The translations under genes were made by a program, and so were the position numbers. A stretch of 64,000 nt of DNA from Nocardia bhagyanarayanae. GTDB taxonomy: Bacteria > Actinomycetota > Actinomycetes > Mycobacteriales > Mycobacteriaceae. The stretch lies in assembly GCF_006716565.1 (NCBI RefSeq), contig NZ_VFPG01000002.1, positions 868,001 to 932,000 on the forward strand, read 5' to 3'. Every line of letters starts with the position of its first letter. The stretch's first letter is position 1. This document shows, in pieces, positions 30,086 through 41,640 of this stretch. The notes beneath the pieces are model-generated. The model ran no database searches. It saw only the letters and a list, made by a program, of their open reading frames with translations, and was not told where the DNA came from.

Positions 30086-31684
30086 ATGCCTGGCGCGTCC
30101 ACTCCCACCACCACGACCCGCGAACAGTTCCATCTGCTCGCCGCGGAACACCGGGTGGTTCCTGTGACCCGAAAGGTGCTGGCGGACTCCGAAACTCCGC
30201 TGTCGGCCTATCGCAAGCTGGCCGCCGATCGGGCGGGCACCTTCCTGTTCGAGTCCGCCGAGAACGGACGGTCCTGGTCGCGCTGGTCGTTCATCGGCGC
30301 GGGCAGCCCGTCGGCGCTGACCGTGGTGGACGGCGAAGCGGCCTGGCTCGGCAACGCCCCGGTCGACGCACCCTCGGGCGGTGACCCGCTGCTCGCGTTG
30401 CGCGAGACGCTGCAGCTGTTGCGCACCGAGCGGCTGCCCGATCTGCCGCCGCTGACCGGCGGCATGGTCGGCTACCTCGGCTACGACGCGGTGCGCCGCA
30501 TCGAGCGGCTGCCCAACCTGGCCGCCGACGACCTGCAGTTGCCCGAGATGGTGCTGCTGCTGGCCACCGACCTGGCCGCCTTCGACCACCACGAGGGCGC
30601 CATCACCCTGATCGCCAACGCCGTGAACTGGAACGGCACCGCCGACCGGGTAGACGAGGCCTACGACGACGCGGTCGCGCGGCTGGACCGGATGACCGAG
30701 GCGCTCGCCGCGCCCGCCCAGTCCACCGTCTCGGTCTTCGACCAGCCCGAGCCGCACTACCGCCGCCAGCGCACCTCCGACGAATTCGGCGCGGGCGTGC
30801 GCCGGTTGGTGAAGGAGATCGAGGCGGGCGAGGCGTTCCAAGTCGTGCTCTCCCAGCGATTCGAGATGGATTACCACGGCGAGCCGCTCGACCTGTACCG
30901 GATGCTGCGGGCCTCCAACCCGAGCCCGTACATGTACCTGATCCACGTCCCCGACGGTGAGGGCGGCACCGCCTTCTCCATCGTCGGCTCCAGCCCGGAA
31001 TCGCTGGTGACCGTGAAGGAAGGCGTCGCGACCACGCACCCGATCGCGGGCACCCGCTGGCGCGGCCTCACCGAGGAGGACGACCTGCTGCTGGAGAAGG
31101 GCCTGCTCGCCGACGAGAAGGAGAACGCCGAGCACCTGATGCTCGTCGATCTCGGCCGCAACGATCTCGGGCGGGTCTGCCAGCCGGGCACGGTGCGCGT
31201 GACCGAGTACCGGCACATCGAGCGCTACAGCCACGTCATGCATTTGGTGTCGACGGTGTCGGGCCGGCTGAAGCCGGGCAAGGTCGCGTTGGACGCGGTG
31301 AGCGCCTGCTTCCCGGCGGGCACGCTCTCGGGCGCGCCGAAGGTGCGTGCGATGGAACTCATCGAGGAACTCGAGCCGACGCGGCGCGGCGTCTACGGCG
31401 GTGTCGTCGGCTACCTCGACTTCGCGGGCGACGCCGACACCGCGATCGCCATTCGCACCGCCCTGCTCAAGGACGGCGTCGCCTACGTCCAGGCGGGCGC
31501 GGGCGTGGTCGCCGATTCCGACCCGGACTACGAGGACGTGGAATCGCGCAACAAGGCGATGGCGGTGCTCAAGGCCGTCGCCGCCGCCGAGACCGTGCGC
31601 GCCTACGGCGCCGCGAGCGCCGACGCCGATGCCACGCCTACGGGCGCGTCCGGTGCGGCGAACCGAGACGGCGGAACCCTATGA
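30086..31684 (+). CDS. trpE: anthranilate synthase component I TrpE
   Basis: TrpE makes anthranilate from chorismate with ammonia from TrpG. The 532 residues contain the feedback-binding region near the N terminus ([18 protein letters not shown], after an [11 protein letters not shown] segment), and the chorismate-utilising domain with [62 protein letters not shown] and [14 protein letters not shown]. No trpG lies beside it. ATG 30086 is preceded by GATGGAG. No Trp-rich leader peptide is visible upstream. Confidence 0.96.
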   Translation: MPGASTPTTTTREQFHLLAAEHRVVPVTRKVLADSETPLSAYRKLAADRAGTFLFESAENGRSWSRWSFIGAGSPSALTVVDGEAAWLGNAPVDAPSGGDPLLALRETLQLLRTERLPDLPPLTGGMVGYLGYDAVRRIERLPNLAADDLQLPEMVLLLATDLAAFDHHEGAITLIANAVNWNGTADRVDEAYDDAVARLDRMTEALAAPAQSTVSVFDQPEPHYRRQRTSDEFGAGVRRLVKEIEAGEAFQVVLSQRFEMDYHGEPLDLYRMLRASNPSPYMYLIHVPDGEGGTAFSIVGSSPESLVTVKEGVATTHPIAGTRWRGLTEEDDLLLEKGLLADEKENAEHLMLVDLGRNDLGRVCQPGTVRVTEYRHIERYSHVMHLVSTVSGRLKPGKVALDAVSACFPAGTLSGAPKVRAMELIEELEPTRRGVYGGVVGYLDFAGDADTAIAIRTALLKDGVAYVQAGAGVVADSDPDYEDVESRNKAMAVLKAVAAAETVRAYGAASADADATPTGASGAANRDGGTL

Positions 31685-32628
31685 CCAGCGAACCCGACCG
31701 AGATCCGCGCGCCTCGGCCGAGCCCGACGAGTCGTCCCCAACCGAGGCGGTAGCACCCGTCGGCCGGGCCGAGGGACGCCGGTATCCGATCGGGGCCATC
31801 GTGCTTCTCGCGCTCGCCGCGGTGCTGATGTGGGGCTCGTCGCGGCTGACCTGGGTGACGGTGTCGTCCTCGGACGGACTCACCGAACCGCGCACCGACG
31901 AGCTGAACGGCAGCGTCTGGTTCGGCGCGCTCACCCCGCTGGCGCTGGTGCTGCTCGCGGCCATCGCCGCGCTGCTCGCGACCAAAGGCTGGCTGCGCCG
32001 GATGGTCGGCGTGCTGGTCGCTCTCGTCGCCGCGGTGACCGCGGTGCCCGCCTTCGCCCTGCTCACCGGCCAGGGCGCGACGGCGGAGCGCGCCGCCGCG
32101 CTGGCCGAACTGCCCGGCCGCGCCACCGTCACCGAGGTGACCACCGCGCCGTTGCCCGCGTTGCTCACGCTGGCGGCCGCGTTCGCCGCGTTCGCCGCCG
32201 GTGTCCTGCTCGCCAGGATGCCGAGGGAATCGGGCAGGCTCTCCGGCAAGTACGAGAGTCCGGTGGTGCGTCGCGAGGCCGCCACCGAAGAGGTGACCAA
32301 GCGCCGCGCCGCGGACAACTCCGGGCAACTCTCCGAGCGGGTGCTGTGGGACGCGCTGGACGCGGGCACCGACCCGACCGAGGACGCCGACACCGCGCAG
32401 CCGGATACCGAGCCACGCGGCGCCGCCGGACGCGTCGGCTCCGCCGAATCGAGTGGCGCCGCTGGGCCCGACGCGCGCCAGGGCGTCGCTTCCGATTCGC
32501 CTCGGGACGCCGGTTCCGTCCCGCCTCGCGACGCCGAGACCGGTTCTCTCCGAGACGCCGCGTCCGATTCGCGCCGGAACGCGGAGCTCGATTCTCCCCG
32601 CCGCACAGCGGACGGCGGTGTGGGCTGA
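31681..32628 (+). CDS. Trp-region conserved membrane protein (TIGR02234 type)
   Basis: This 315-residue protein overlaps trpE by four bases (ATGA), as its homologue Rv1610 follows trpE in mycobacteria. After an acidic N terminus it has hydrophobic segments at about 38-56, 77-100, 106-125 and 158-178, with [11 protein letters not shown] after the first. Its role in tryptophan metabolism is unknown despite conserved position. The C-terminal 110 residues are disordered and repetitive (units like SDSPRDA, SVPPRDA, TGSLRDA), an extension not expected in the family. Confidence 0.85.
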   Translation: MTSEPDRDPRASAEPDESSPTEAVAPVGRAEGRRYPIGAIVLLALAAVLMWGSSRLTWVTVSSSDGLTEPRTDELNGSVWFGALTPLALVLLAAIAALLATKGWLRRMVGVLVALVAAVTAVPAFALLTGQGATAERAAALAELPGRATVTEVTTAPLPALLTLAAAFAAFAAGVLLARMPRESGRLSGKYESPVVRREAATEEVTKRRAADNSGQLSERVLWDALDAGTDPTEDADTAQPDTEPRGAAGRVGSAESSGAAGPDARQGVASDSPRDAGSVPPRDAETGSLRDAASDSRRNAELDSPRRTADGGVG

Positions 32629-32758
32629 GGTGACCGCCCATTCCCCGCCCCGCGGGTTGCCTCCGGGCCGTGACCACCGGTCGCGTGCGGAGCCGAACCC
32701 CGGCGCGGAGACAACAGGTACAGCCATTTATTCTTTGTCAGCATCGGTGAGACAGCGC

Positions 32759-32795
32759 CTGGGGGGATTCTCAGGCAGCAAGTCCGTCTCCCCAG
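32759..32795 (+). promoter_or_regulatory. hairpin in the trpC leader
   Basis: CTGGGGGGA and TCTCCCCAG pair over nine positions with one G-U, ending 16 bases before the trpC start and just before the AGAAAGGA ribosome site. The preceding stretch around 32721-32745 is AT-rich and may hold a trpC promoter. The hairpin could affect trpC expression; no leader peptide is seen. Confidence 0.4.
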
Positions 32796-32811
32796 AAAGG
32801 ATTCGAGCCAG

Positions 32812-33630
32812 ATGACGGTACTCGACTCGATTCTCGACGGGGTCCGCGCGGATGTGGCCGCTCGGGAAGCCCTCGTGGACTTCCCCGCCATCAAGGCCGC
32901 AGCCGCCGCCGCGCCCGCCCCGCTGGACGCGCGCGCCGCACTCCTTGAAGACGGCATCGGCGTCATCGCCGAGGTCAAGCGGGCAAGCCCGTCCAAGGGA
33001 CCGCTGGCCGACATCCCGGACCCCGCGAGCCTGGCCAAGGCCTACGAGGACGGCGGCGCCCGCATCATCAGCGTGCTCACCGAGGGACGCCGTTTCGGCG
33101 GCTCGCTCGACGACCTGGACGCGGTGCGCGCCACCGTGGACATCCCGATCCTGCGCAAGGATTTCGTGGTCGGTCCCTACCAGATCCACGAGGCACGCGC
33201 GCACGGCGCCGACGTCATCCTGCTGATCGTCGCGGCGCTCGAGCAGGACGTGCTCTCCTCGCTCATCGATCGCACCGAATCGCTCGGCATGACCGCGCTG
33301 GTCGAGGTGCACACCGAGGAAGAGGCCGACCGCGCGCTCGTCGCGGGCGCGTCGGTGATCGGCGTGAACGCCCGCAACCTCAAGACGCTCGAGGTGGATC
33401 GCGACGTGTTCGCCCGCATCGCCCCCGGGCTGCCCACCGAGGTCATCCGGATCGCCGAGTCCGGCATCCGCGGCACCGCCGACCTGCTGGCCTACGCCGG
33501 CGCGGGCGCGGACGCCGTGCTCGTCGGCGAGGGTCTGGTGACCAGCGGCGACCCGCGCGCGGCGGTGTCCGAGCTGGTGACCGCGGGCACCCACCCGTCC
33601 TGCCCCAAGCCGGCCCGGCGGGGGCGGTGA
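32812..33630 (+). CDS. trpC: indole-3-glycerol phosphate synthase TrpC
   Basis: TrpC forms indole-3-glycerol phosphate. The 272 residues have [15 protein letters not shown] (substrate loop), [35 protein letters not shown], and AESGIRG with [12 protein letters not shown] at the C terminus. Length is normal and the protein is monofunctional, without a fused TrpF, consistent with PriA doing that step. ATG 32812 follows AGAAAGGA. Confidence 0.96.
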   Translation: MTVLDSILDGVRADVAAREALVDFPAIKAAAAAAPAPLDARAALLEDGIGVIAEVKRASPSKGPLADIPDPASLAKAYEDGGARIISVLTEGRRFGGSLDDLDAVRATVDIPILRKDFVVGPYQIHEARAHGADVILLIVAALEQDVLSSLIDRTESLGMTALVEVHTEEEADRALVAGASVIGVNARNLKTLEVDRDVFARIAPGLPTEVIRIAESGIRGTADLLAYAGAGADAVLVGEGLVTSGDPRAAVSELVTAGTHPSCPKPARRGR

Positions 33631-34892
33631 TGGCGGTGCACGGTCTACCTCAGGCCAGCGCGGGCGTCGCTCACCCGAGCACGCACGAACCGGATCTCGG
33701 CGGCCACTTCGGCGTCTACGGCGGCAGGCACGTGCCCGAGGCGCTGATGGCGGTGATCGAGGAGGTCACCGCAGAGTACGAGAAGTGCCGCGCCGACCAC
33801 ACCTTCCTCGACGAGCTCGACCGCCTGCAGCGCGACTACACCGGCCGTCCTTCGCCGGTGTTCGAGTGCCAGCGGCTGGCCGAGCACGCGGGCGGGGCGC
33901 GCATCCTGCTCAAGCGCGAGGATCTGAACCACACCGGCTCGCACAAGATCAACAACGTGCTCGGCCAGGCGCTGCTGGCCAAGCGGATGGGCAAGACCCG
34001 CGTCATCGCGGAGACCGGCGCGGGCCAGCACGGCGTCGCCACCGCCACCGCGTGCGCGCTGCTCGGCCTGGACTGCGTCATCTACATGGGCGCGGTCGAC
34101 ACCGCGCGCCAAGCGCTGAACGTGGCGCGGATGCGGCTGCTCGGCGCCGAGGTGATCTCGGTGACCACCGGCTCGCAGACGCTCAAGGACGCCATCAACG
34201 AGGCGCTGCGCGACTGGGTCACCAACGCCGAGCAGACCTACTACTGCTTCGGCACGGCCGCGGGCCCGCACCCGTTCCCGCTCATGGTGCGCGACCTCCA
34301 GCGCGTCGTCGGCCTCGAGGCGCGCCAGCAGGTGCAGGACCTGACCGGCAGGCTGCCCGACGCGGTGACCGCGTGCGTCGGCGGCGGCTCCAACGCGATC
34401 GGCATCTTCCACGCCTTCCTCGACGATTCGGCCGTCCGGCTGATCGGCTACGAGGCGGCGGGCGACGGCGTCGACACCGGCAGGCACGCCGCGACCTTCA
34501 CCGGCGGAACGCCGGGCGCGTTCCAGGGCGCCTACTCGTACCTGCTGCAGGACGAGGACGGCCAGACCATCGAATCCCATTCCATCTCCGCGGGATTGGA
34601 CTACCCGGGCGTCGGCCCCGAGCACGCCTACCTCAAGGACATCGGCCGCGCCGAGTACCAGCCCATCACCGACACCGAGGCGATGGACGCGCTGCTGCTG
34701 CTCAGCCGCGCCGAGGGCATCATCCCGGCGATCGAGTCCGCGCACGCCGTCGCCGGCGCGCTGAAGCTCGGCAAGGAACTCGGCCCCGGCGCGATCATCC
34801 TGGTCAACCTGTCCGGCCGCGGCGACAAGGACATGGACACCGCGGCCCGCTGGTTCGGGCTGTTCGACGCACCGCAGGAGACCGAGTCGTGA
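33630..34892 (+). CDS. trpB: tryptophan synthase beta chain TrpB
   Basis: TrpB joins indole and serine at a PLP site. The 420 residues include [17 protein letters not shown], the PLP lysine in [21 protein letters not shown], and the phosphate-binding [10 protein letters not shown]. The start may be ATG 33630, which overlaps the last base of trpC, or GTG 33627 just before it. It is translationally coupled to trpC and trpA. Confidence 0.96.
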   Translation: MAVHGLPQASAGVAHPSTHEPDLGGHFGVYGGRHVPEALMAVIEEVTAEYEKCRADHTFLDELDRLQRDYTGRPSPVFECQRLAEHAGGARILLKREDLNHTGSHKINNVLGQALLAKRMGKTRVIAETGAGQHGVATATACALLGLDCVIYMGAVDTARQALNVARMRLLGAEVISVTTGSQTLKDAINEALRDWVTNAEQTYYCFGTAAGPHPFPLMVRDLQRVVGLEARQQVQDLTGRLPDAVTACVGGGSNAIGIFHAFLDDSAVRLIGYEAAGDGVDTGRHAATFTGGTPGAFQGAYSYLLQDEDGQTIESHSISAGLDYPGVGPEHAYLKDIGRAEYQPITDTEAMDALLLLSRAEGIIPAIESAHAVAGALKLGKELGPGAIILVNLSGRGDKDMDTAARWFGLFDAPQETES

Positions 34893-35689
34893 GTCAGCAG
34901 TCCCGTCTCGCCAACACCTTCGCCGCGGCGCGCGCGGAGAACCGTGCCGCGCTCATCGGCTACCTGCCCGCGGGCTACCCGGACCTGGCCGGTTCCATCG
35001 ACGTGTGCCGCGCGATGGTCGAATCCGGTTGCGACATCATCGAAGTCGGCGTCGCCTACTCCGACCCGGTGATGGACGGCCCGACCATCCAGGCCGCCGC
35101 CGAGCAGGCGCTGCGCGGCGGGGTGCGGGTGCGCGACGTGTTCACGGTGGTCGAGTCGATCGCCGAGGCGGGCGGCAAGGCCGTGGTGATGACCTACTGG
35201 AACCCGGTGCTCAAGTACGGCGTCGACCGTTTCGCGCGCGATCTGGCCGCGGCGGGCGGCGCGGGCCTCATCACCCCGAACCTCATCCCGGAGGAGGCCG
35301 ACGACTGGTTCGTCGCCTCCGCCGCGCACGATCTGGACCGCATCTTCCTCGTCGCGCCGTCCTCCACCGAGGAGCGACTGGTGAAGACGCTCGAGGCGAG
35401 CCGCGGTTTCATCTACGCGTCCTCGACCATGGGCGTCACCGGCGCGCGCGACGTGGTGTCCTCCGCGGCGCCCGCGCTGTGCGCCCGGGTGCGCGCCCAC
35501 TCCGACATCCCGATCGGCGTCGGTCTCGGCGTCCGCAACGGCGCGCAGGCCGCCGAGATCGCGAGCTACGCCGACGGCGTGATCGTGGGTTCGGCGCTGG
35601 TCACGGCGGCGGCCGATGGGCTGGACGCGGTGCGCGCGCTGACGCGCGAACTCGCCGAGGGCGTGCGCTCGGCGACCGTCGCCTCGTAG
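34889..35689 (+). CDS. trpA: tryptophan synthase alpha chain TrpA
   Basis: TrpA cleaves indole-3-glycerol phosphate and channels indole to TrpB. The 266 residues carry the catalytic Glu in [12 protein letters not shown] and Asp in VMDGPTIQ, and the phosphate-binding [12 protein letters not shown] region. GTG 34889 overlaps the trpB stop by four bases. Confidence 0.96.
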   Translation: MSQQSRLANTFAAARAENRAALIGYLPAGYPDLAGSIDVCRAMVESGCDIIEVGVAYSDPVMDGPTIQAAAEQALRGGVRVRDVFTVVESIAEAGGKAVVMTYWNPVLKYGVDRFARDLAAAGGAGLITPNLIPEEADDWFVASAAHDLDRIFLVAPSSTEERLVKTLEASRGFIYASSTMGVTGARDVVSSAAPALCARVRAHSDIPIGVGLGVRNGAQAAEIASYADGVIVGSALVTAAADGLDAVRALTRELAEGVRSATVAS

Positions 35690-35747
35690 TACTTCCTCGG
35701 CAGGTCGCGCACGGCCGGAGCTGAGCCGGAGCGCGCCCTCGACTACG

Positions 35748-36914
35748 GTGGCCACCGTGACCTTACGAAGCGATGTGCTGGCCTACATTCCCAGCCCCCC
35801 GCAGGGCGTGTGGCAACTCGGGCCGATCCCGTTACGGGCCTACGCCCTGTGCATCATCCTCGGCATCGTCGTCGCCATCTGGTGGGGCGAGCGGCGCTGG
35901 CAGGAGCGCGGCGGTCAGCCGGGCACGGTGCTGGACGTCGCCATGTTCGCGGTGCCGTTCGGTTTGGTCGGCGGGCGCCTCTACCACGTGGCCACGGACT
36001 GGAAGAAGTACTTCGGCGCGGGCGGCAACCCGATCGAGGCGCTCTATATCTGGCAGGGCGGCCTCGGCATCTGGGGCGCGGTGTTCCTCGGCGGCGTCGG
36101 CGCCTGGATCGGCTGCCGGGTGTACCGAATCCCGCTACCCGCCTTCGGCGACGCCATCGCGCCGCCGATCCTGCTCGCCCAGGCCATCGGCCGCCTCGGC
36201 AACTGGTTCAACCAGGAGCTCTACGGCCGCGAGACCACCGTGCCCTGGGGTCTGGAGATCTACCCGAGGTTCGACGCCAACGGCGATCCCGACCCGATGA
36301 ACGGCGTCTCCAACGATGTCGTCGAGAAGATCGTGCACCCGACGTTCCTCTACGAGTTGCTCTGGAACGTGCTGATCGTGGTGCTGCTCGTGCAGATCGA
36401 CAAGCGCTGGCGAATCGGCCACGGGCGTCTGTTCGCGCTCTACGTCGCGGGATACAGCTTCGGCCGGTTCTTCGTGGAGCTGATGCGCGACGACGAGGCC
36501 ACCTTGATCGCGGGCATCCGCGTCAACTCGTTCACCTCGGCGCTCGTCTTCCTCGCGGCCATCGCCTATTTCGTGTTCGCGACCAAGGGACGCGAGACCG
36601 CGGATCAATTGCAGCCCGGCGCGATGAACCGGCCGTGGCCGTGGCAGATCGGCGCGTTGCGCGCCGCGGGCGCTTCGGAGGCGACGGCCGGGGGCGGCGT
36701 AGCGCTGACCAAGGAGTCCGCGAAAGACGCCGAGGGCGAATCGGACTCGGACTCGGCGGAGGACCGGTCTGGTGCATCCGGTGAGGCGACTTCGGAGAAG
36801 TCCTCCGCGGTCGCGGAGTCGTCCGCGGATACGGATGTCTCCCCGGACGTGGACGAGTCCACCGAGGACGCGAAGGGAGTGGGCGAGAAGTCCACCGCCG
36901 ACACGGGCAAGTAG
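35748..36914 (+). CDS. lgt: prolipoprotein diacylglyceryl transferase Lgt with acidic tail
   Basis: Lgt transfers diacylglycerol to the lipobox cysteine of lipoproteins in the membrane. The first 285 residues match the family: several membrane helices, GGRLYHVATDW, WQGGLGIWGAVFLGGVG, the signature GRLGNWFNQELYG and a C-terminal helix. After that come about 100 residues rich in Ser, Asp and Glu with no predicted fold. Start may be GTG 35748 or GTG 35757; neither has a clear ribosome site. Position after trpA is conserved in mycobacteria. Several lipoprotein substrates are encoded in this window. Confidence 0.94.
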   Translation: MATVTLRSDVLAYIPSPPQGVWQLGPIPLRAYALCIILGIVVAIWWGERRWQERGGQPGTVLDVAMFAVPFGLVGGRLYHVATDWKKYFGAGGNPIEALYIWQGGLGIWGAVFLGGVGAWIGCRVYRIPLPAFGDAIAPPILLAQAIGRLGNWFNQELYGRETTVPWGLEIYPRFDANGDPDPMNGVSNDVVEKIVHPTFLYELLWNVLIVVLLVQIDKRWRIGHGRLFALYVAGYSFGRFFVELMRDDEATLIAGIRVNSFTSALVFLAAIAYFVFATKGRETADQLQPGAMNRPWPWQIGALRAAGASEATAGGGVALTKESAKDAEGESDSDSAEDRSGASGEATSEKSSAVAESSADTDVSPDVDESTEDAKGVGEKSTADTGK

Positions 36915-36952
36915 TTCGCCCGTCGAAACCGACGGCGTAGGCAACACATTCA

Positions 36953-37016
36953 CCACAGGGCGCGATAACCACACGGGGTCCGAGGAATCCACTTCCTCGG
37001 ACCTCGTGCCCTGTGG
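36953..37016. terminator. long two-part hairpin after lgt
   Basis: An inner stem pairs 36972-36987 with 36993-37008 over about 16 positions with one G-U (core GGTCCGAGGAA). An outer stem CCACAGGGC (36953-36961) pairs with GCCCTGTGG (37008-37016), the two sharing base 37008 so only one of that pair forms fully. It begins 38 bases after the lgt stop. Termination is likely; the bulged double stem is more elaborate than usual. Confidence 0.65.
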
Positions 37017-37141
37017 GGCGCCGATGCGACAAAATCGGTCGATTCCGGCAAGAATGACCGGTGATCGTCGCGGGTGTGCCCGTCGAGGCGATCGTCGAAT
37101 CGGGGGCCAGCGTGGGTGCCCACTTGATGAGGAGGACATGA

Positions 37142-37603
37142 GTGACCGACCCTTACCAGAACAACCAGGGCTTCGGCGGCCCGCAGTACGGCCCGCCCGG
37201 TACCGGACCGGACCTGAACAAGGACGCTTCGGGCCAGCAGTACGGGCAGCCCGCCGACCCGTACGGTCAGCAGCAGTTCGGCGGCCAGCAGCCGGGTGGT
37301 TACCCGCCTGCCGCGCCGTACGGCCAGCCCCTGCCGCAGGGCTACAACCCGGCCGACCCGGAGGCCCCGTACGGCCGTGACATGATGGGCGTGCCGTTCT
37401 CCGACAAGCAGAAGATGATCGCGGGCATCCTGCAGCTGCTGATCGGCAGTCTCGGTATCGGTCGCTTCTACCTTGGTTACACCACCATCGGCATCCTGCA
37501 GATCGTCACCTGCGGTGGTTGCGGTATCTGGTCGCTCATCGACGCGATCATGATCCTCACCGGCAAGGTGCCCGACGCCAACGGGCGACCCCTGCGGGAA
37601 TGA
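37142..37603 (+). CDS. TM2 domain-containing protein
   Basis: The 153-residue protein begins with about 80 residues rich in Gln, Gly, Pro and Tyr (repeats such as GQQYGQPADPYGQQQFGG), followed by a TM2 domain: MIAGILQLLIGSLGIGRFYLGYTTIGILQI and a second helix GIWSLIDAIMILTG, cited in parts. TM2 proteins are small double-spanning membrane proteins of unknown role. GTG 37142 has AGGAGG at 37130-37135; the ATG at 37138 is in another frame. Confidence 0.85.
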   Translation: MTDPYQNNQGFGGPQYGPPGTGPDLNKDASGQQYGQPADPYGQQQFGGQQPGGYPPAAPYGQPLPQGYNPADPEAPYGRDMMGVPFSDKQKMIAGILQLLIGSLGIGRFYLGYTTIGILQIVTCGGCGIWSLIDAIMILTGKVPDANGRPLRE

Positions 37604-37612
37604 TCGCCATCC

Positions 37613-37643
37613 GAAGGGCGTCGCCGAAATGGCGGCGCCCTTC
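37613..37643 (+). terminator. terminator after the TM2 gene
   Basis: GAAGGGCGTCGCC pairs with GGCGGCGCCCTTC over 13 positions with one G-U and a 5-base loop, followed by GTGTTT. It lies nine bases after the stop codon. Confidence 0.75.
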
Positions 37644-37771
37644 GTGTTTCCGCGACGCGACCTTTCGCGCAGGGTGATCGAAATACTGTGCAACGGCCCG
37701 CGACGGGCGTAACTTGGGCCGGATCTGTGTGTCGTGTGTGGGGCCGTCCACGCACCGGAGAGAGGGATTTC

Positions 37772-38527
37772 GTGCGTCGCAAGCTGTTCGCCGCCGCCAT
37801 GCTCGCCATCGTCGCCGCCACGGGCCTCACCGCCTGCGGCAGCGGTGACGACCCGAACGTGCTGAAAGTCGGCACCGAGGGCACCTACTCGCCGTTCAGC
37901 TACCAGGGCTCCGACGGCGCGCTCACCGGCTACGACGTCGACGTGGTCCGCGCCGTGGCCGACAAGCTCGGCCGCAAGGTCGAATTCGTGCAGACCCCGT
38001 GGGACGCGATCTTCGCGGGCCTGGAGTCCAAGCGCTTCGATCTGGTCGCCAACCAGGTCTCGATCACCGAGGAGCGCAAGAACAAGTACGAGCTCTCCCA
38101 GCCGTACACGACCTCCGAGGGCGTGATCGTCACCCGCGCCGACAACAACGCCATCACCTCGCTCGCCGATCTCGCGGGCAAGACCTCCGCCCAGTCCGCC
38201 ACCAGCAACTGGAGTGCGGTCGCCGCTGGCGCGGGCGCGAAGGTGGAGGCCGTCGAGGGCTGGGTGCAGGCCATCCAGCTGCTGAAGAACGGCCGCGTCG
38301 ACTGCACCGTCAACGACAACCTGGTGTTCAACGAGTACACCAAGACCTCCGGCGACAAGTCGGTGAAGATCGCCGCGCGGACCGGCGAGACCAGCACGAT
38401 GGGCTTCGCCGCCCGCAAGGGCGACCCGTTGATCGCCGAGGTGAATCGCGCGCTGGACGAACTGCGCGCCGAAGGCAGGCTGGCGCAGATCTCGGACAAG
38501 TACTTCGGCGTCGACGTCAGCAAGTAG
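37772..38527 (+). CDS. polar amino-acid ABC transporter substrate-binding lipoprotein
   Basis: The 251-residue product has a signal peptide and lipobox TGLTAC (Cys22), then a family 3 solute-binding fold: LKVGTEGTYSPFSYQGSDGALTGYDVDVVRAVADKLG at the mature start, cited in part, and VDCTVNDNLVFNEY. Such proteins bind glutamine, cystine or other polar amino acids. GTG 37772 follows GGAGAGAGGG. The permease gene starts seven bases after it. Confidence 0.9.
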   Translation: MRRKLFAAAMLAIVAATGLTACGSGDDPNVLKVGTEGTYSPFSYQGSDGALTGYDVDVVRAVADKLGRKVEFVQTPWDAIFAGLESKRFDLVANQVSITEERKNKYELSQPYTTSEGVIVTRADNNAITSLADLAGKTSAQSATSNWSAVAAGAGAKVEAVEGWVQAIQLLKNGRVDCTVNDNLVFNEYTKTSGDKSVKIAARTGETSTMGFAARKGDPLIAEVNRALDELRAEGRLAQISDKYFGVDVSK

Positions 38528-38533
38528 CGGTCA

Positions 38534-39202
38534 GTGGACGCCGCGACCCGGGAGCTGATCTGGCGCAATCTGTGGCCGATGCTCGAGGCCACCGTCACCA
38601 AGACCATTCCGCTCACCGCGATCAGCTTCGTGATCGGTTTGGTGCTCGCGCTGTTCGTCGCGCTGGCGCGGATGTCGCCGACCTGGCTGCTGTCCGCGCC
38701 CGCGCGCTTCTACATCTCGATCATCCGTGGCACGCCGCTGCTGGTGCAGCTGTTCATCGTGTTCTACGCGCTGCCGCAGTTCGACATCGTCATCGATCCG
38801 TTCCCCGCGGCCGTGATCGCGTTCAGCCTGAACGTCGGCGGTTACGCGGCCGAGGTGGTGCGCGCCGCGATCCTGTCGGTCGCGCACGGCCAGTGGGAGG
38901 CGGCGCAGGCGCTCGGCATGTCGTATCCGATGATGCTGCGGCTGATCATCCTGCCGCAGGCCGCGCGTATCGCGGTGCCGCCGCTGTCGAACACGCTCAT
39001 CTCGCTGGTCAAGGACACCTCACTGGCCTCGACCATCCTGGTCACCGAACTGCTGCGCACCGCCCAGCTGGCGGCCGCGCCGACCTTCGACTTCTTCGCC
39101 CTCTACGGGGTGGCCGCGCTGTACTACTGGGTCATCTGCCTGATCCTCGGCTTCGGTCAGACGCGCCTGGAGACCCGCCTTTCCCGGCACGTGGCGAGGT
39201 GA
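38534..39202 (+). CDS. polar amino-acid ABC transporter permease
   Basis: The 222-residue protein has about five membrane helices and the family features RGTPLLVQLFIVFYALPQ, GGYAAEVVRAAILSV and the EAA loop GQWEAAQALGMSYPMMLRLIILPQA, which contacts the ATPase. It matches the HisM/GlnP type that forms a homodimer. The usual third gene, an ATPase, does not follow: pyk does. The transporter must use an ATPase encoded elsewhere. Confidence 0.9.
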   Translation: MDAATRELIWRNLWPMLEATVTKTIPLTAISFVIGLVLALFVALARMSPTWLLSAPARFYISIIRGTPLLVQLFIVFYALPQFDIVIDPFPAAVIAFSLNVGGYAAEVVRAAILSVAHGQWEAAQALGMSYPMMLRLIILPQAARIAVPPLSNTLISLVKDTSLASTILVTELLRTAQLAAAPTFDFFALYGVAALYYWVICLILGFGQTRLETRLSRHVAR

Positions 39203-39272
39203 GGACCAGTTCACCAATTCTTCACCGAGGCCACGACGGGCCCACCCCACCCGGCAGGACTAGGCTCTACTC

Positions 39273-40694
<1,422 letters not shown>

Positions 40695-40695
40695 A

Positions 40696-41601
40696 GTGAG
40701 TGCTTCGCTGAGCGATCCCGTCGGCACCCAAGGGTCGGCGACGCGGTCCGATCTGGATGTGTTGCTCGGTCTGCTCGAGCTCGAGCAGATGGACACCGAC
40801 GTCTTCGTCGGTCACCATCCGGAGAAGGTCTGGAGCCGGACCTTCGGCGGACAGCTGGTCGCGCAGGCGATCATGGCGGCCGGTCGCACCGTGGGCGACC
40901 GGCCGGTGCATGCCGTGAACGCGCACTTCGTGCGGGGCGGCGATCCGAAGCAGCCGATCGAATACCGGGTCGACCGGCACCGTGACGGCCGTTCCTTCGC
41001 CAATCGCACGGTCACCGCGGTGCAGGACGATCAGGAACTGTTCGTCATGCTGGCCGCCTTCCAGGACTGGGGCAAGGGACTCGAGCACGCGCATCCCCAC
41101 CCCGAGGTGCCGGATCCCGAGCAGCTGCCGCGCGTCGAGGAGAGCTTCGAAGGCTTGGAGGACAAGCTGGAGATGTTCGTCAACGCGCCGCACCCGATCG
41201 ACATGCGCTACACCAACGACCCGGCCTGGATCCTGAAGGGCACGGGGGAGCGGCTCAACCACAACCGCGTCTGGATGCGCGCCGACGGCAAGCTACCCGA
41301 CGATCCGCTGATCCACGTCGCCACGCTCGGCTACTCGTCCGACACCACGGTGCTCGACTCGATCATCACCACGCACGGCCTGTCCTGGGGGCTGGACCGG
41401 ATCGTCGCGGCCACCGTGAACCACTCCATCTGGTTCCACCGTCCGTTCCGCTTCGACGACTGGGCCCTGTATTCCACCGAGTCGCCGGTCGCGGCCGGCT
41501 CGCGGGGCCTGGCCACCGGCCGGTTCTACTCGCGCAGCGGTGAGCTTCTCGCCACCACGGTGCAGGAGGGCCTGATCCGCCACTTCCCGTCCCGGCGGTG
41601 A
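40696..41601 (+). CDS. tesB: acyl-CoA thioesterase II TesB
   Basis: TesB hydrolyses acyl-CoA to fatty acid and CoA. The 301 residues form two hot-dog domains: RTFGGQLVAQAIMAAGRTV and AHFVRGGDPKQPIEYRVDRHRDGRSFANRTV in the first, and IATLGYSSD-type HVATLGYSSDTTVLDS and NHSIWFHRPFRFDDWALYSTESP in the second. GTG 40696 follows AGGAGGA at 40681-40687. The pyk-tesB pair is the same in mycobacteria. Confidence 0.95.
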   Translation: MSASLSDPVGTQGSATRSDLDVLLGLLELEQMDTDVFVGHHPEKVWSRTFGGQLVAQAIMAAGRTVGDRPVHAVNAHFVRGGDPKQPIEYRVDRHRDGRSFANRTVTAVQDDQELFVMLAAFQDWGKGLEHAHPHPEVPDPEQLPRVEESFEGLEDKLEMFVNAPHPIDMRYTNDPAWILKGTGERLNHNRVWMRADGKLPDDPLIHVATLGYSSDTTVLDSIITTHGLSWGLDRIVAATVNHSIWFHRPFRFDDWALYSTESPVAAGSRGLATGRFYSRSGELLATTVQEGLIRHFPSRR

Positions 41602-41605
41602 TCGA

Positions 41606-41640
41606 GCGCCCAGGCCGAAAAGGCCTGGGCGCCGGCTTTT
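41606..41640. terminator. bidirectional terminator after tesB
   Basis: GCGCCCAGGCC and GGCCTGGGCGC form a perfect 11-bp stem with a GAAAA loop, followed by CGGCTTTT. It sits between the convergent tesB and the hypothetical gene whose stop codon starts at 41641, so it can serve both. Confidence 0.85.

Noticed and set aside
29468..31243. Minus-strand frame of about 590 codons extending upstream of bcp across trpE
   Set aside because: Only the last 153 codons form the peroxiredoxin. The rest is antisense to trpE and lacks family features.
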